Made by a program: the position numbers and the translations under genes. A DNA stretch of 42,461 bases, from NCBI GenBank assembly GCA_036491035.1, contig DASXCU010000013.1, positions 1 to 42,461 on the forward strand, in the 5' to 3' direction. How positions within the stretch are numbered: position 1 is the first letter of the stretch; the number at the start of each line of letters is the position of its first letter. The notes beneath the pieces are model-generated. The model worked only from the letters and a program-made list of their open reading frames with translations, was not told where the DNA came from and made no database searches. Positions 8,297 to 16,772 of this stretch are shown here, piece after piece. The DNA comes from Galbitalea sp036491035 (GTDB lineage: Bacteria > Actinomycetota > Actinomycetes > Actinomycetales > Microbacteriaceae).

Positions 8297-11100
8297 CCTC
8301 TCTCGGAGCCGAGGCTCCCCAGCGAGGCGCGCTCCAGCTGCCCATCCGTCGTTCGAACCCAGAGCGGGCGGATCCCCGTCGGGAACGGCGGCGGCAGGTC
8401 GCGGGAGCGGGTCAGCGCTCGCACCTCGGCGAGTGAACAGCTGTCGAACAGCACGTCCGCGTTACGCCGGAGCGAGCCGAACAGCGTCCACTGGGACTGC
8501 CAGAGCTCGGGATCCGCGACCAGAACCGGAGGGGCACCACCAACCGAGACGTCCAATTCGGCCGCTCGCAGGCCGTAGCCATGCGGCTCGAGAGGCGTAA
8601 CGCGACGCTCCGGTGCCAGATCGCGAAGCACCCGGGCGATCGCATCGGGACGAGTCGAGACGATCACCGACGGGACGTTTCCGGAGTCGATGACCACCCC
8701 GCGCAGGGCTACCTTCCGCTCGGTGCGCCGTTCCGCGCGAGCGACCTGTACACGACTGCTGCGCCAGAATCCCGCCCCCGGCGCCAGATTCGGCACGAAC
8801 GGCGTCGCATCGGCGGCCGACAGGGCGTGTTCGGCACGATTCGGCAACCGGAGTACCAGTTGCGATCCGCACAGCGCCCCAAGGCCGTGCAGGGCGCCGC
8901 CTCCACGCTGCGCGCTCAGAGCGCACCAGGTGCGTGCCGCCGGACCGTCACGAAGGAGGCGTGCCAGCAGCTCCACGACGGCGCCCTGGTAGTCGTCCGG
9001 GCATCGAGCAAGGACGGAGTCGACATCGTCCAGTAGGAGGAGGCGATCCACGGTCGGCGCAGAGTCGGGAACATCCGTAACCGCATCCCACAGGCCGGGC
9101 ACATCGGAGGGCAGCCAGCAAACCTCGAAGTCGGATGGCACGGTGGCAAGCGCCGCCAGCGCACCCGACTTGCCCGCCCCGGATGCCCCGAGCACGAGGA
9201 GTGAGCCATCGATTCGCGGTCGAAACCGAGCCGGGCGCTGCGCCTGTTCGGCGGGCAGATCCGCGAGGCCGAAGGCAATTGCGCCGGCTTCCGAAGATTC
9301 GTCCAGGGAGCCAGGCTCGACCAGCGTAGGGAGCGGCGGAAGCCATGGCGATCGCGCGGGCGTTGCGCTCGCCCACCGCTCGCGCACGGAGTCGACATCG
9401 GATCGCTCCGACAGCGCGGCCTGGAATTCGACCGGTGGTGCTCCCCCGATGGCCGCAAGCGCGCGCCCCAGCGGTCGGAACGGGAGTTCTGCGGCCGCAC
9501 CGGTGCCGAGCACGGCCACGCTGTCCGCGGCGCTGGTCACCCGTAGCGAGAGGCGCAGGACACAGTTCGCGAGGATGCTGTCCCGCACGACTCCCGCGGG
9601 TCGCTGGGTACACAGGATCAGATGGACTCCGAGCGAGCGCCCGCGCGCCGCGATGTCGGCGAAGACGGGATGCAGCTCCGGGAACGTGTCGACGAGGGCG
9701 GCGTACTCGTCGACAACGACCACCAGTCGAGCGAATGGCGGCGAGTCGGCGGCGTCGATATCGCGCATTCCTCGGCTGGCGAGCTCGCGCTCGCGAAACC
9801 GCAGCTCGGCCGAGAGACTCTCGATCGCCCGCAGAGCCTGCTCGGTGTCGAGGTCGGTGAGGACGCCCGCCGAATGCGGCAGCTCGACGAGTGGACCGAA
9901 AGACGCCCCACCCTTGAAGTCGACGAACAGGAAACTGACCGCCTGCGGCGATCGCGTGGCTGCGATCGCGAGGATCCAGCTCAACAGGAGTTCGCTCTTG
10001 CCGCTGCCGGTCGTCCCGCCGACGATCGCGTGCGGGCCGTCGGCGACGAGGTCCAGCGCCAGCGGGCCGTCCCGGGTCGTGCCGACGACGGCGGCGAGTC
10101 CGGAACACTGCGCCGCCGACGACTCCAGCTCCGCCAGGAGAGCCCGGTCGGGAAGGGATGAGCCGCGGCCAGCGCCGATCCCTGCACCGTCGGCGCACGA
10201 ACGAATATGCGCAGCGACGACGCGTGCCTCTTCGTGGCTCGTCAGGTCGGGTCGGAGCGCCGATTCGCCGGCGTACGCGTCGCCGTTCCCCTCGATTCGA
10301 ACGATCACGTCGAGGTCGGTCGGGAGTTCGGGGATCGTCGCGCGTCTCGCGACGTGCACGATACCGGCCGCCGATCGGAAGCGATACTCGTTCGAGATCG
10401 AACTCTCGGCTGCGTCGTGCGGCAGGGCGCCGATCCACTGTTCGGCACCGGGTGGGGCTTCCAGCGCCCATCCGGCCGGCGACAGCGTGGCAGCCAGTTG
10501 CAGCAGGATCGACCGCAGCAGAGGGTCCGCCAGTACTCGTGGTCCCGCGATCCCGATCCCGACTTCCGGTGCGACCACGATCGCGGCGCTGTCCCGCCAC
10601 TCCGCGCGCTGCCGAAGCATCGACAGGGCCTCTTCGACGCTCGGAGCCAACCCCGCCGGAGGGATCGCCGCCTCGTAGCGCAGTCCGGTCGGTGTCCGCC
10701 CGCATCCGATGCGGATCTGAAGCGGCGAGTCGGTGTCGGACCACCGGGCAACCACGGCCGACCGTCGCTCCAGTAGTTCCACGAGTCTCTCCGAACCGAG
10801 CTGCGACTCCCCGGCCTTCGCCGCCTCGATCTCCCGTAGGGTCCGTTCGACGTCGAGCTCGAAACGGGACGCCTCGCGGCGAGCCGTGCGGCGACGGGAC
10901 AGGGTGGCGTCCACCACCGACGCGAACGCGACAACCGGGCCGAGCGCCGCGAATGCGAGCGTGAGCGGCGAGCGCGTGAGAGCGAACAGGCCGAGCGAAA
11001 CCGCGAGCGGGGCGATCGTCGCCACGACGGGCGGCCGGGATCGCGGTGGAACCTCCGGCGGACGCGGCGCCTGCACGCTTCGAGGGGAACCGGGAGCCAC
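8293..11100 (-). CDS. Membrane FtsK/SpoIIIE ATPase, EccC/EssC-like, with two P-loop domains
   Basis: 935-residue membrane ATPase. Two hydrophobic segments lie near the N-terminus (about 22-58), followed by a linker and then an FtsK/SpoIIIE domain with Walker A GGTTGSGKS (Lys368), the FLFVDFKGGASFGPL segment, Walker B LVVVVDEYAAL and the sensor-like stretch HLILCTQRP. A second, weaker P-loop domain follows with GASGAGKSG (Lys644) and LLLLDDVDSV. The arrangement, and especially DFKGGASFGPL followed by LPH-x-x-GVLTDLD, resembles EccC/EssC ATPases of type VII secretion rather than DNA translocases: there is no C-terminal gamma DNA-binding domain. No WXG100 substrate gene is visible in the window. 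The GTG start at 11100 follows the zinc-ribbon FHA gene by 83 bp; a CGCGAG/CTCGCG hairpin (11117-11133) lies in that gap. Last gene of the signalling operon; role inferred as energising export or assembly. Confidence 0.85.
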   Translation of the reverse strand: MAPGSPRSVQAPRPPEVPPRSRPPVVATIAPLAVSLGLFALTRSPLTLAFAALGPVVAFASVVDATLSRRRTARREASRFELDVERTLREIEAAKAGESQLGSERLVELLERRSAVVARWSDTDSPLQIRIGCGRTPTGLRYEAAIPPAGLAPSVEEALSMLRQRAEWRDSAAIVVAPEVGIGIAGPRVLADPLLRSILLQLAATLSPAGWALEAPPGAEQWIGALPHDAAESSISNEYRFRSAAGIVHVARRATIPELPTDLDVIVRIEGNGDAYAGESALRPDLTSHEEARVVAAHIRSCADGAGIGAGRGSSLPDRALLAELESSAAQCSGLAAVVGTTRDGPLALDLVADGPHAIVGGTTGSGKSELLLSWILAIAATRSPQAVSFLFVDFKGGASFGPLVELPHSAGVLTDLDTEQALRAIESLSAELRFRERELASRGMRDIDAADSPPFARLVVVVDEYAALVDTFPELHPVFADIAARGRSLGVHLILCTQRPAGVVRDSILANCVLRLSLRVTSAADSVAVLGTGAAAELPFRPLGRALAAIGGAPPVEFQAALSERSDVDSVRERWASATPARSPWLPPLPTLVEPGSLDESSEAGAIAFGLADLPAEQAQRPARFRPRIDGSLLVLGASGAGKSGALAALATVPSDFEVCWLPSDVPGLWDAVTDVPDSAPTVDRLLLLDDVDSVLARCPDDYQGAVVELLARLLRDGPAARTWCALSAQRGGGALHGLGALCGSQLVLRLPNRAEHALSAADATPFVPNLAPGAGFWRSSRVQVARAERRTERKVALRGVVIDSGNVPSVIVSTRPDAIARVLRDLAPERRVTPLEPHGYGLRAAELDVSVGGAPPVLVADPELWQSQWTLFGSLRRNADVLFDSCSLAEVRALTRSRDLPPPFPTGIRPLWVRTTDGQLERASLGSLGSERG

Positions 11101-11183
11101 GACACCACCGAATCACCGCGAGCCGACCTCGCGAGCGAACTGCTCACAGCCCGCCGTCCAACCATCCAGCCGTCCGGGCCGAC

Positions 11184-12044
11184 TCAGCTCACGACGAAGA
11201 ACTGCTCCCCGATGTCTACTCGGGTTCCGCGCACGATGCGGTAGCGCTTGCCGGCGACCAGCCGACGGGGCGCCGCTTCCGGCTCGCGAACGGCAGATCC
11301 GTTGCCGGAGAACCGGTCGCTGACCCAGAAGGACCCGGCCTCCTGGCCGAACTCGAGGTGGGTCTTCGAAACGGACTTGCCCGGGTCGGTGATACTGACC
11401 AGCTGGTCGAAGTACTCGGTCGGCTGGGGTGTCGGATTGCGACCGAGCAGGCCACTGCCGAATACGGTCACGCTCTCGCCCGTGCTGAACTGCAACACGA
11501 ACCGCTCGCCGGTTTCCCGCCGAGGGACGATGAGGGTCTGCTCGAGCTCATCCGAGTCGCTGAAGATCGCAGATCCGCGGTCACCCCACGGGAACGGATC
11601 GGGTCGGACCGGCAACCTCGGTGCGGGGGCGCTGGGCGCAGGCACGACCGCGAACGCGCTCTCCTGCGCAGCCTCCTCCGCGACGACGTCCGGCGGGAGG
11701 TCCTGTTCGATCACGGCGGGCTCGGGCTCGGCGAGCTCCGCCTCGGCAGGCTCCGCCTCGGGCTCGGCAATCTCGGGCTCGTCGGGAAGGTCAGGCGCTG
11801 CCGGTGGGAGCTCGGTCTCGAGCTCCGGGAGTCGATCGCGGACTATCGGTTCGATGATTGCGGTGTCCCGCGCGTCCGTCACCACGGGAGCGAACTCGCC
11901 AACCGAGGAGGCGTCGGAACCTGCGACGGGCATCCCGCTGTCTGGGTGCACGACGGTCGCCGTGCGCGTGCCGACCGCCCGACCACATTCGCCGCAAAAC
12001 ATTGCGCCGTGCGGAAGCTCAGTTCCGCAGACCTCGCAGTTCAC
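11184..12044 (-). CDS. Zinc-ribbon and FHA-domain protein
   Basis: 286 residues. The N-terminus is a small zinc ribbon with two CxxC knuckles (Cys3, Cys6, Cys17, Cys20). Residues about 80-125 are a low-complexity Glu/Ala/Pro linker. At about 167-176 comes L-E-Q-T-L-I-V-P-R-R, with Thr170. The C-terminal FHA domain (about 185-286) has the LLGRNP turn, S-V-S-K-T-H-L-E-F and D-R-F-S-G-N-G-S, so the phosphothreonine-binding Arg, Ser, His and Asn-Gly positions are represented. FHA domains bind phosphothreonine peptides; together with the operon's kinase and phosphatase this suggests a phospho-dependent adaptor, possibly for the adjacent EccC-like ATPase. The GTG start overlaps the preceding gene's stop by 4 bp (GTGA), indicating translational coupling. 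There is no membrane segment. Confidence 0.87.
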   Translation of the reverse strand: MNCEVCGTELPHGAMFCGECGRAVGTRTATVVHPDSGMPVAGSDASSVGEFAPVVTDARDTAIIEPIVRDRLPELETELPPAAPDLPDEPEIAEPEAEPAEAELAEPEPAVIEQDLPPDVVAEEAAQESAFAVVPAPSAPAPRLPVRPDPFPWGDRGSAIFSDSDELEQTLIVPRRETGERFVLQFSTGESVTVFGSGLLGRNPTPQPTEYFDQLVSITDPGKSVSKTHLEFGQEAGSFWVSDRFSGNGSAVREPEAAPRRLVAGKRYRIVRGTRVDIGEQFFVVS

Positions 12045-14380
12045 GACGAGCTCCCTTTTGACTTGAACAGACCTTTGACACTATAACCGGACCCCGAATC
12101 CGTGCGCAGCGAGCGCAGCGACAGGCGGGCCTTCAGCCGCTCCCAGCGGGAACGACCGGAGTTCAGGGCGGTCGTGAGTTCGTCGACGGACTTCCACACC
12201 AGGTCCGCCTCGTCGGAGTCTGGATGGCCCGGTCCGAAGGTCGCACGGTCCGCGACGGCGGCAAGCACCGCGGTCCGGGTGCCGCCGACCGTCTGCGCCA
12301 CCTCGCTTCGTGTCGCCGCTCTGGGCGGCTCGATTCCGTGGTCGAGAACGCTGTCCTCGAACTCGTCCCAGCCGCCGCTGATCTGTGCGAGCGGCGTGGG
12401 CGCACGTCGGCGAAGCTTCCGACGGCGGGACTTCGCGAAGAGGACGAGCAGGAACGGCGACAGCAGGATCAGCAGTACGAGGAGCACCCAGCCGATCGTC
12501 GTCAGGACCGTAACGAGTCCGATCAGGAACGCGTTCGGCGGCGGCGTCGTGTGCTGCTGCGTGTCCGGCACCGGCTGCGGTTCTGTCGGGTTCAGAAGCG
12601 TTGCGGGCGGCGGAACCACGGTGTCCGGCTGCGCGACCTGGTTCGGGTCTTTGGGAGGGACGACCGGGATGGGGCGAACCGGCGGGTTCGGATCGACCGT
12701 GACCCAGCCGTACTGGGCGGTGTCGACCTCGATCCAGGCGGCGACATCCTTGCCCTTGATCTCGATCGCTCCGGACCCGGTGGTCTCCGGCACGAATCCC
12801 ATCACGACGCGGGCGGGGAATCCGAGCTCGCGCGCCATCAGCGCGGCGGTGACGGCGTACTGCTCACCGTCTCCGAGCATGCGGGTTCCGGTCAACAGCT
12901 CATTGATTCGGTCCAGCGCGTGGCCCGATCGACTAGCGGGCTCCTTGCCCACGCCGTGGCTGACGTAGCCGTTCGTCTTGAGCGCGTCGATCATCGCGAC
13001 GAGCTTGGCGCCCTGGCTATTCGCCTTTGCCACGTACCCGTTGAGGGTGCTCGTCAGCTCGGCCGGCAGCGTTCCGATCGCCGGGACAGCGGCGGAACCG
13101 GCGACCGCCTTCTTCAGCTGGTCGAGGCTGGGCTCGCTCGGAATCACGGCATCCAGCGTGTAGCTGTCGCCCGATTTCAGGGTGCCGACATCGACGGCCG
13201 TCCCGGAGGTGTCGTTGTAGAAGAAGTCGTCACGGAGCGCGGTGCCGTTCGAGCCGCTGAAGCTGATCTTCTTGAACTTGCCTACCGTGGGCAGCCAGAC
13301 GCCCGTGTAGTCCTCGTCCGTGATGGTCAGCTGCGCGTCAGTGCCCTTGACCCCGGATTGCTCGAGTTCGAACGGGACCCGGCTGAACGAGCCGGACGCG
13401 GGATCGACCGCCGCGCTTCCAACCGTGTACACGACGCCGTCGTAGCTGTCGAGGGTCGCGATGCGGATGCGCGCGCCCTTCGGCAGCCCGCGCACGGTAA
13501 GCAGCACGTCGTCGGTCTTCGGCGTCTGCCAGTAGGTACGAAAACCGGACAGCGGACTCGAGTAGTTGCGCGGTTCGAACGGCTGGACCGTGGTGGTACG
13601 AAGAACGTTGCGCGTGCCAACCGGGGGCAGGCCGGTCGTCGCCACAATGGCCGTCCCGGCGGCGACAGCCAGGATGAGGACCGCGGAGAGGAGCGTACGC
13701 AGCCCGACGAACCGGGTATCCGCGCGGACCTCGATCGGCGCATCATCCGCCTCCCGCGTCCGGGTCGCCAACAGCGAGATCGCGATCCTGCGCACGTACC
13801 AGCGTCGCCACACGATCCAGAGCAGCAGGAAGGCCAGCAGGCCGAGAGACGACACGAACGGCAGTTCCGCGCTCTCCGAGCCGAAGGCGGTGGCGGTCAG
13901 GAACAGGATGCCAGGGCCGACCACGGCAACATCACCGTGCCTGGCTCGCAGCGCGATTGTCAGCGAGAGCATGCTGAGTACGAGGATGAGCGTGAAGAAG
14001 GGCACCATCAGCGCCTGGTACTGCCCCACGGGCAGCGAGATCGTCAGTAGCTGCTTCCAGCCGAGCGCGACACCGGCGACGAGGTCGACGAGGCCCTGCG
14101 CCGACGGCAGGACGCCCGCGATCGCCTCACTGGGTACGGCGACCGGCACGCCTGCAGCGAGGAATGCGACGACCGTTGCCCCGAGCAGGATGGGCGCCTT
14201 CCAGTGGAAGTACGCGCCGAGGATCGCGATCGCCGAGCCCAGCACCGCAGCGACGACGATCATCACGATCATCCCGGTATTGCGATAGATCGGCCAAAGG
14301 GCGATCGATGCGATCGCAAGTCCGCCCCAGAGGAGCAGCGTGTTGCTGACGACGAAACCGAGCGCGGGGCGAGTCTTCAT
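12041..14380 (-). CDS. Multi-pass membrane protein with transglutaminase-like fold, catalytic Cys and His apparently missing
   Basis: 779 residues. Several N-terminal membrane helices (about 8-30, 33-57, 63-80 and further segments to 190, then 208-230) precede a large extracytoplasmic region with a transglutaminase-core segment at about 490-565. A single helix follows (about 625-652) and then a cytosolic tail. In active Transglut_core enzymes the nucleophile sits in a G-x-C-x-x-[FY]-A motif and the His in HAW-x-E-V. Here the corresponding stretches read GDGEQYA (Gly505 at the Cys position) and AAWIEV (Ala548 at the His position), while the WVTVDP Asp motif remains. It is therefore probably a non-catalytic scaffold or binding domain. 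This is the equivalent of the transglutaminase member of the bifidobacterial PFNA cluster. The ATG shares one base with the stop of the DUF58 gene (TGATG). Confidence 0.88.
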   Translation of the reverse strand: MKTRPALGFVVSNTLLLWGGLAIASIALWPIYRNTGMIVMIVVAAVLGSAIAILGAYFHWKAPILLGATVVAFLAAGVPVAVPSEAIAGVLPSAQGLVDLVAGVALGWKQLLTISLPVGQYQALMVPFFTLILVLSMLSLTIALRARHGDVAVVGPGILFLTATAFGSESAELPFVSSLGLLAFLLLWIVWRRWYVRRIAISLLATRTREADDAPIEVRADTRFVGLRTLLSAVLILAVAAGTAIVATTGLPPVGTRNVLRTTTVQPFEPRNYSSPLSGFRTYWQTPKTDDVLLTVRGLPKGARIRIATLDSYDGVVYTVGSAAVDPASGSFSRVPFELEQSGVKGTDAQLTITDEDYTGVWLPTVGKFKKISFSGSNGTALRDDFFYNDTSGTAVDVGTLKSGDSYTLDAVIPSEPSLDQLKKAVAGSAAVPAIGTLPAELTSTLNGYVAKANSQGAKLVAMIDALKTNGYVSHGVGKEPASRSGHALDRINELLTGTRMLGDGEQYAVTAALMARELGFPARVVMGFVPETTGSGAIEIKGKDVAAWIEVDTAQYGWVTVDPNPPVRPIPVVPPKDPNQVAQPDTVVPPPATLLNPTEPQPVPDTQQHTTPPPNAFLIGLVTVLTTIGWVLLVLLILLSPFLLVLFAKSRRRKLRRRAPTPLAQISGGWDEFEDSVLDHGIEPPRAATRSEVAQTVGGTRTAVLAAVADRATFGPGHPDSDEADLVWKSVDELTTALNSGRSRWERLKARLSLRSLRTDSGSGYSVKGLFKSKGSSS

Positions 14381-15795
14381 CAGGCGGCCGCCGATCGAGC
14401 GAGCGAACGCTGGAGATCTTCGAGATAGCCGATGGTCAGCACGCTGAGGCCGGCGACGCGGCGAAGGCCCGGGATGCTCTCGGGGTCGCAGACAATGGCC
14501 ACGACCTCCACGCCGACCGGGAACTTGGTGGACGCGGACCGGAGCTCCGAGGCGGTCGCGCCCGAACCGCAGACCAGGAACGCCACCGAGATTCCCGCGA
14601 TCTGCTCCGCCGCGACCCGGGCGACGTCGGTGATGGCGAGCGCGGTCTCCGCGCTCTCGACCACCGAGAGGTCGTCGAGCAGTCTGGTGCGCGTAATCGT
14701 GGAAAGGGGACGAACCTCGAGAACCTTGCGCTTGGCGAAGTCCGGCGTGGTCTCGCTGACGACAACGGAGATGTTGCGGGCATCCCGAATGGCGCGCACG
14801 CCGAGCGAACCGGTGACGCTGACGCCCATCTCGAATTCGTGGTCGTTCGCGTAGTCGCCGCGGGCGAGCGACTGGGCGATGACGATGTGGCTGCGCCGGG
14901 TCTCCTCGAACTGCCGCACCATGTAGGTGCCGGTCTTCGCGGTCGACTTCCAGTGGATGTAGCGTCGCTCATCCCCCGGCTGGTATTCCCGCAGGGCGTG
15001 GAAGGAGACGTCGCTGTTGGTGAGATCGCGGGTCGGGTTGCCCTCGAGGTCGTGCACGAAGCCGGTGCTCGTTGAGGGGATCGCGATCGTGCGCGGGTGG
15101 ACGAACAGCTCGGTGGATTCGGTCCACACGAGCTCGCGGCGCACGAGGCCGATCGGGTCGGCACGGATGGTCCGAACGGGTCCGACTTCGATGATGCCCC
15201 TGTGTGTGGTCGGGAGGGGGAACTCGTGCACGAAGCGGCCACCGCGACGCAGGCTCGGAGTCGTCACCGCGGCGAGACCCTTGCCGACCGGTACCTCGAC
15301 GGATGCGCCGAGCACTCGGCGCGGACGCGGGTTGGTCACAATGACCTCGCCGAACGCGGTATCGCCGACCACCACTCGGCTGTGCGCGACGGAGAGCTCG
15401 ATCGAGAGCGGGTTGCGTCCGATGAGATAGATGACGGCGATCAGGACCAGCAGCAGGCAGGCCCAGGCGAACGTGACCAGTTCGACCCAGTTCAGCAGGT
15501 AACCGAACACGAAGGCCAGCGGCGTCGCGATGCCGAGCGCCCAGCCGAGCGGAGTGATGACGGAACCGATCCGTATCGCGAGTCGGACGAGTCGACGTCG
15601 GGCGCCCGCACTGAGTCGCACGATACCGACGATGAGGTCAGCGAAGAATCCGGTGCGCGCCCCGACGATCCTGGTGCGCGCGTTGGTCAATCCCTCGGTG
15701 CCCACGGACAGCGAGGTTTCCGGCCGGAGTCCGGTCTGCGCTACGGTGCGCGCGCTGCTCCGACCCGCTCGGGTCTGGTCATTCCGGTCCGTCAC
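14380..15795 (-). CDS. DUF58 family membrane protein
   Basis: 471 residues. Two closely spaced membrane helices (about 80-100 and 105-126) are followed by a soluble region containing the DUF58 hallmark YQPGDERRYIHWKSTAKTG, leading into VRQFEETRR. DUF58 proteins are nearly always encoded next to MoxR AAA ATPases, and the C-terminal part is often related to von Willebrand A-type folds; their biochemical role is mostly unknown but is linked to assembly of membrane or secreted complexes. The GTG start overlaps the MoxR stop by 4 bp (GTGA) and its own stop overlaps the next ATG by one base, so MoxR, DUF58 and the transglutaminase-fold protein are tightly coupled in translation. No catalytic residues can be assigned. 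Confidence 0.9.
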   Translation of the reverse strand: MTDRNDQTRAGRSSARTVAQTGLRPETSLSVGTEGLTNARTRIVGARTGFFADLIVGIVRLSAGARRRLVRLAIRIGSVITPLGWALGIATPLAFVFGYLLNWVELVTFAWACLLLVLIAVIYLIGRNPLSIELSVAHSRVVVGDTAFGEVIVTNPRPRRVLGASVEVPVGKGLAAVTTPSLRRGGRFVHEFPLPTTHRGIIEVGPVRTIRADPIGLVRRELVWTESTELFVHPRTIAIPSTSTGFVHDLEGNPTRDLTNSDVSFHALREYQPGDERRYIHWKSTAKTGTYMVRQFEETRRSHIVIAQSLARGDYANDHEFEMGVSVTGSLGVRAIRDARNISVVVSETTPDFAKRKVLEVRPLSTITRTRLLDDLSVVESAETALAITDVARVAAEQIAGISVAFLVCGSGATASELRSASTKFPVGVEVVAIVCDPESIPGLRRVAGLSVLTIGYLEDLQRSLARSAAA

Positions 15796-16763
15796 ACGGC
15801 TTGCCGATCGCTGGGCGGCGCCGTCTCGATGAGCAGCTGACCGATCACGCTCTCGGCGGTAACTCCGTCGAACTCGGCCTCGGGGTCGAGCAGCAGGCGG
15901 TGCGCCAGCACCGGTTCGGCCAGAACCTTGACGTCGTCCGGGATGACATAGTGGCGACCGTTTGCCGCAGCGAGGGTCTTCGCGGTACGGATTAGGGCCA
16001 GGGCGCCTCGCACGCTGACGCCCAGTCGCACCTCGACCGCGGATCGGGTCGCGTCGACCAGCCGCGACACGTAGTCGTTGATCGACGGGTCCACGTGGAC
16101 GGTGCGGGCGGCCTTCGCGAGCGCCGTAATCTGCTTCGCTGTCACGATCTTCGGCACAGCGATCTCGTGCGCCTTCGACACTGCGCCCTCCAGGATACGA
16201 AGCGTGGAGGCGTGGTCCGGGTATCCGATCGACGCCTTCATCAGGAAGCGGTCGAGCTGCGCCTCCGGCAGTCGGTAGGTTCCGGCCTGCTCGATCGGGT
16301 TCTGGGTAGCGATAACCATGAACGGCTCGCCAACCACGTGCGAGACGCCGTCCACCGTGACTCGGCCCTCCTCCATCACCTCGAGGAGGGCGGCCTGGGT
16401 CTTCGGGCTCGCGCGGTTGATCTCATCCGCGAGTACGACGTTGGCGAAGATCGGGCCGGAGTGGAACTCGAAGGTGCTCGTGCGCTGGTCGTAGATGCTG
16501 ACGCCGGTGATGTCGCCGGGCAGCAGGTCGGGAGTGAACTGGATGCGGCTCGACGTACCGTCCACGGTTTCCGCCATGGCACGTGCCAGGGAGGTCTTGC
16601 CCGTTCCCGGGAAGTCCTCGAGCAGCAGGTGTCCCTCGCTGAGGAGCGCGGTGAAACCGAGTCGGATGACGAAGGTCTTGCCGAGTAGAACCTGCTCGAC
16701 ATTCGCCACAAGCCGGTTGAACGTCTCGGAGAACGTCGCGGCCTGTTCGGGCGTCATGGTCAT
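15792..16763 (-). CDS. MoxR-type AAA+ ATPase
   Basis: 323-residue AAA+ ATPase of the MoxR clade, chaperone-like enzymes that activate or assemble partner complexes, often with DUF58/VWA proteins. Motifs: Walker A EDFPGTGKT with Lys56, Walker B VVLADEINR with Asp113 and Glu114, the sensor 1 region VIATQNPIEQAGTYRLPEAQ, then the arginine-finger segment LDRFLMK and a C-terminal lid domain. The length is typical for the clade. The ATG at 16763 is preceded by AGGAG at good spacing; another in-frame ATG lies two codons later. It sits 9 bp after the giant Ig/FN3 gene and overlaps DUF58 by 4 bp. Confidence 0.94.
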   Translation of the reverse strand: MTMTPEQAATFSETFNRLVANVEQVLLGKTFVIRLGFTALLSEGHLLLEDFPGTGKTSLARAMAETVDGTSSRIQFTPDLLPGDITGVSIYDQRTSTFEFHSGPIFANVVLADEINRASPKTQAALLEVMEEGRVTVDGVSHVVGEPFMVIATQNPIEQAGTYRLPEAQLDRFLMKASIGYPDHASTLRILEGAVSKAHEIAVPKIVTAKQITALAKAARTVHVDPSINDYVSRLVDATRSAVEVRLGVSVRGALALIRTAKTLAAANGRHYVIPDDVKVLAEPVLAHRLLLDPEAEFDGVTAESVIGQLLIETAPPSDRQAV

Positions 16764-16772
16764 TCGGGTCTC

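Noticed and set aside
8948..11116. 722-codon alternative frame on the same strand as the FtsK-like ATPase gene
   Set aside because: Arg/Gly-rich low-complexity translation with no P-loop in register; it overlaps the true frame that contains two Walker A motifs.
12224..14050. Long open frame on the plus strand opposite the transglutaminase-fold gene (608 codons)
   Set aside because: Arg/Asp/Gly-rich translation without any family motif; high GC gives such antisense frames. The minus-strand gene has clear domains and operon-type overlaps.
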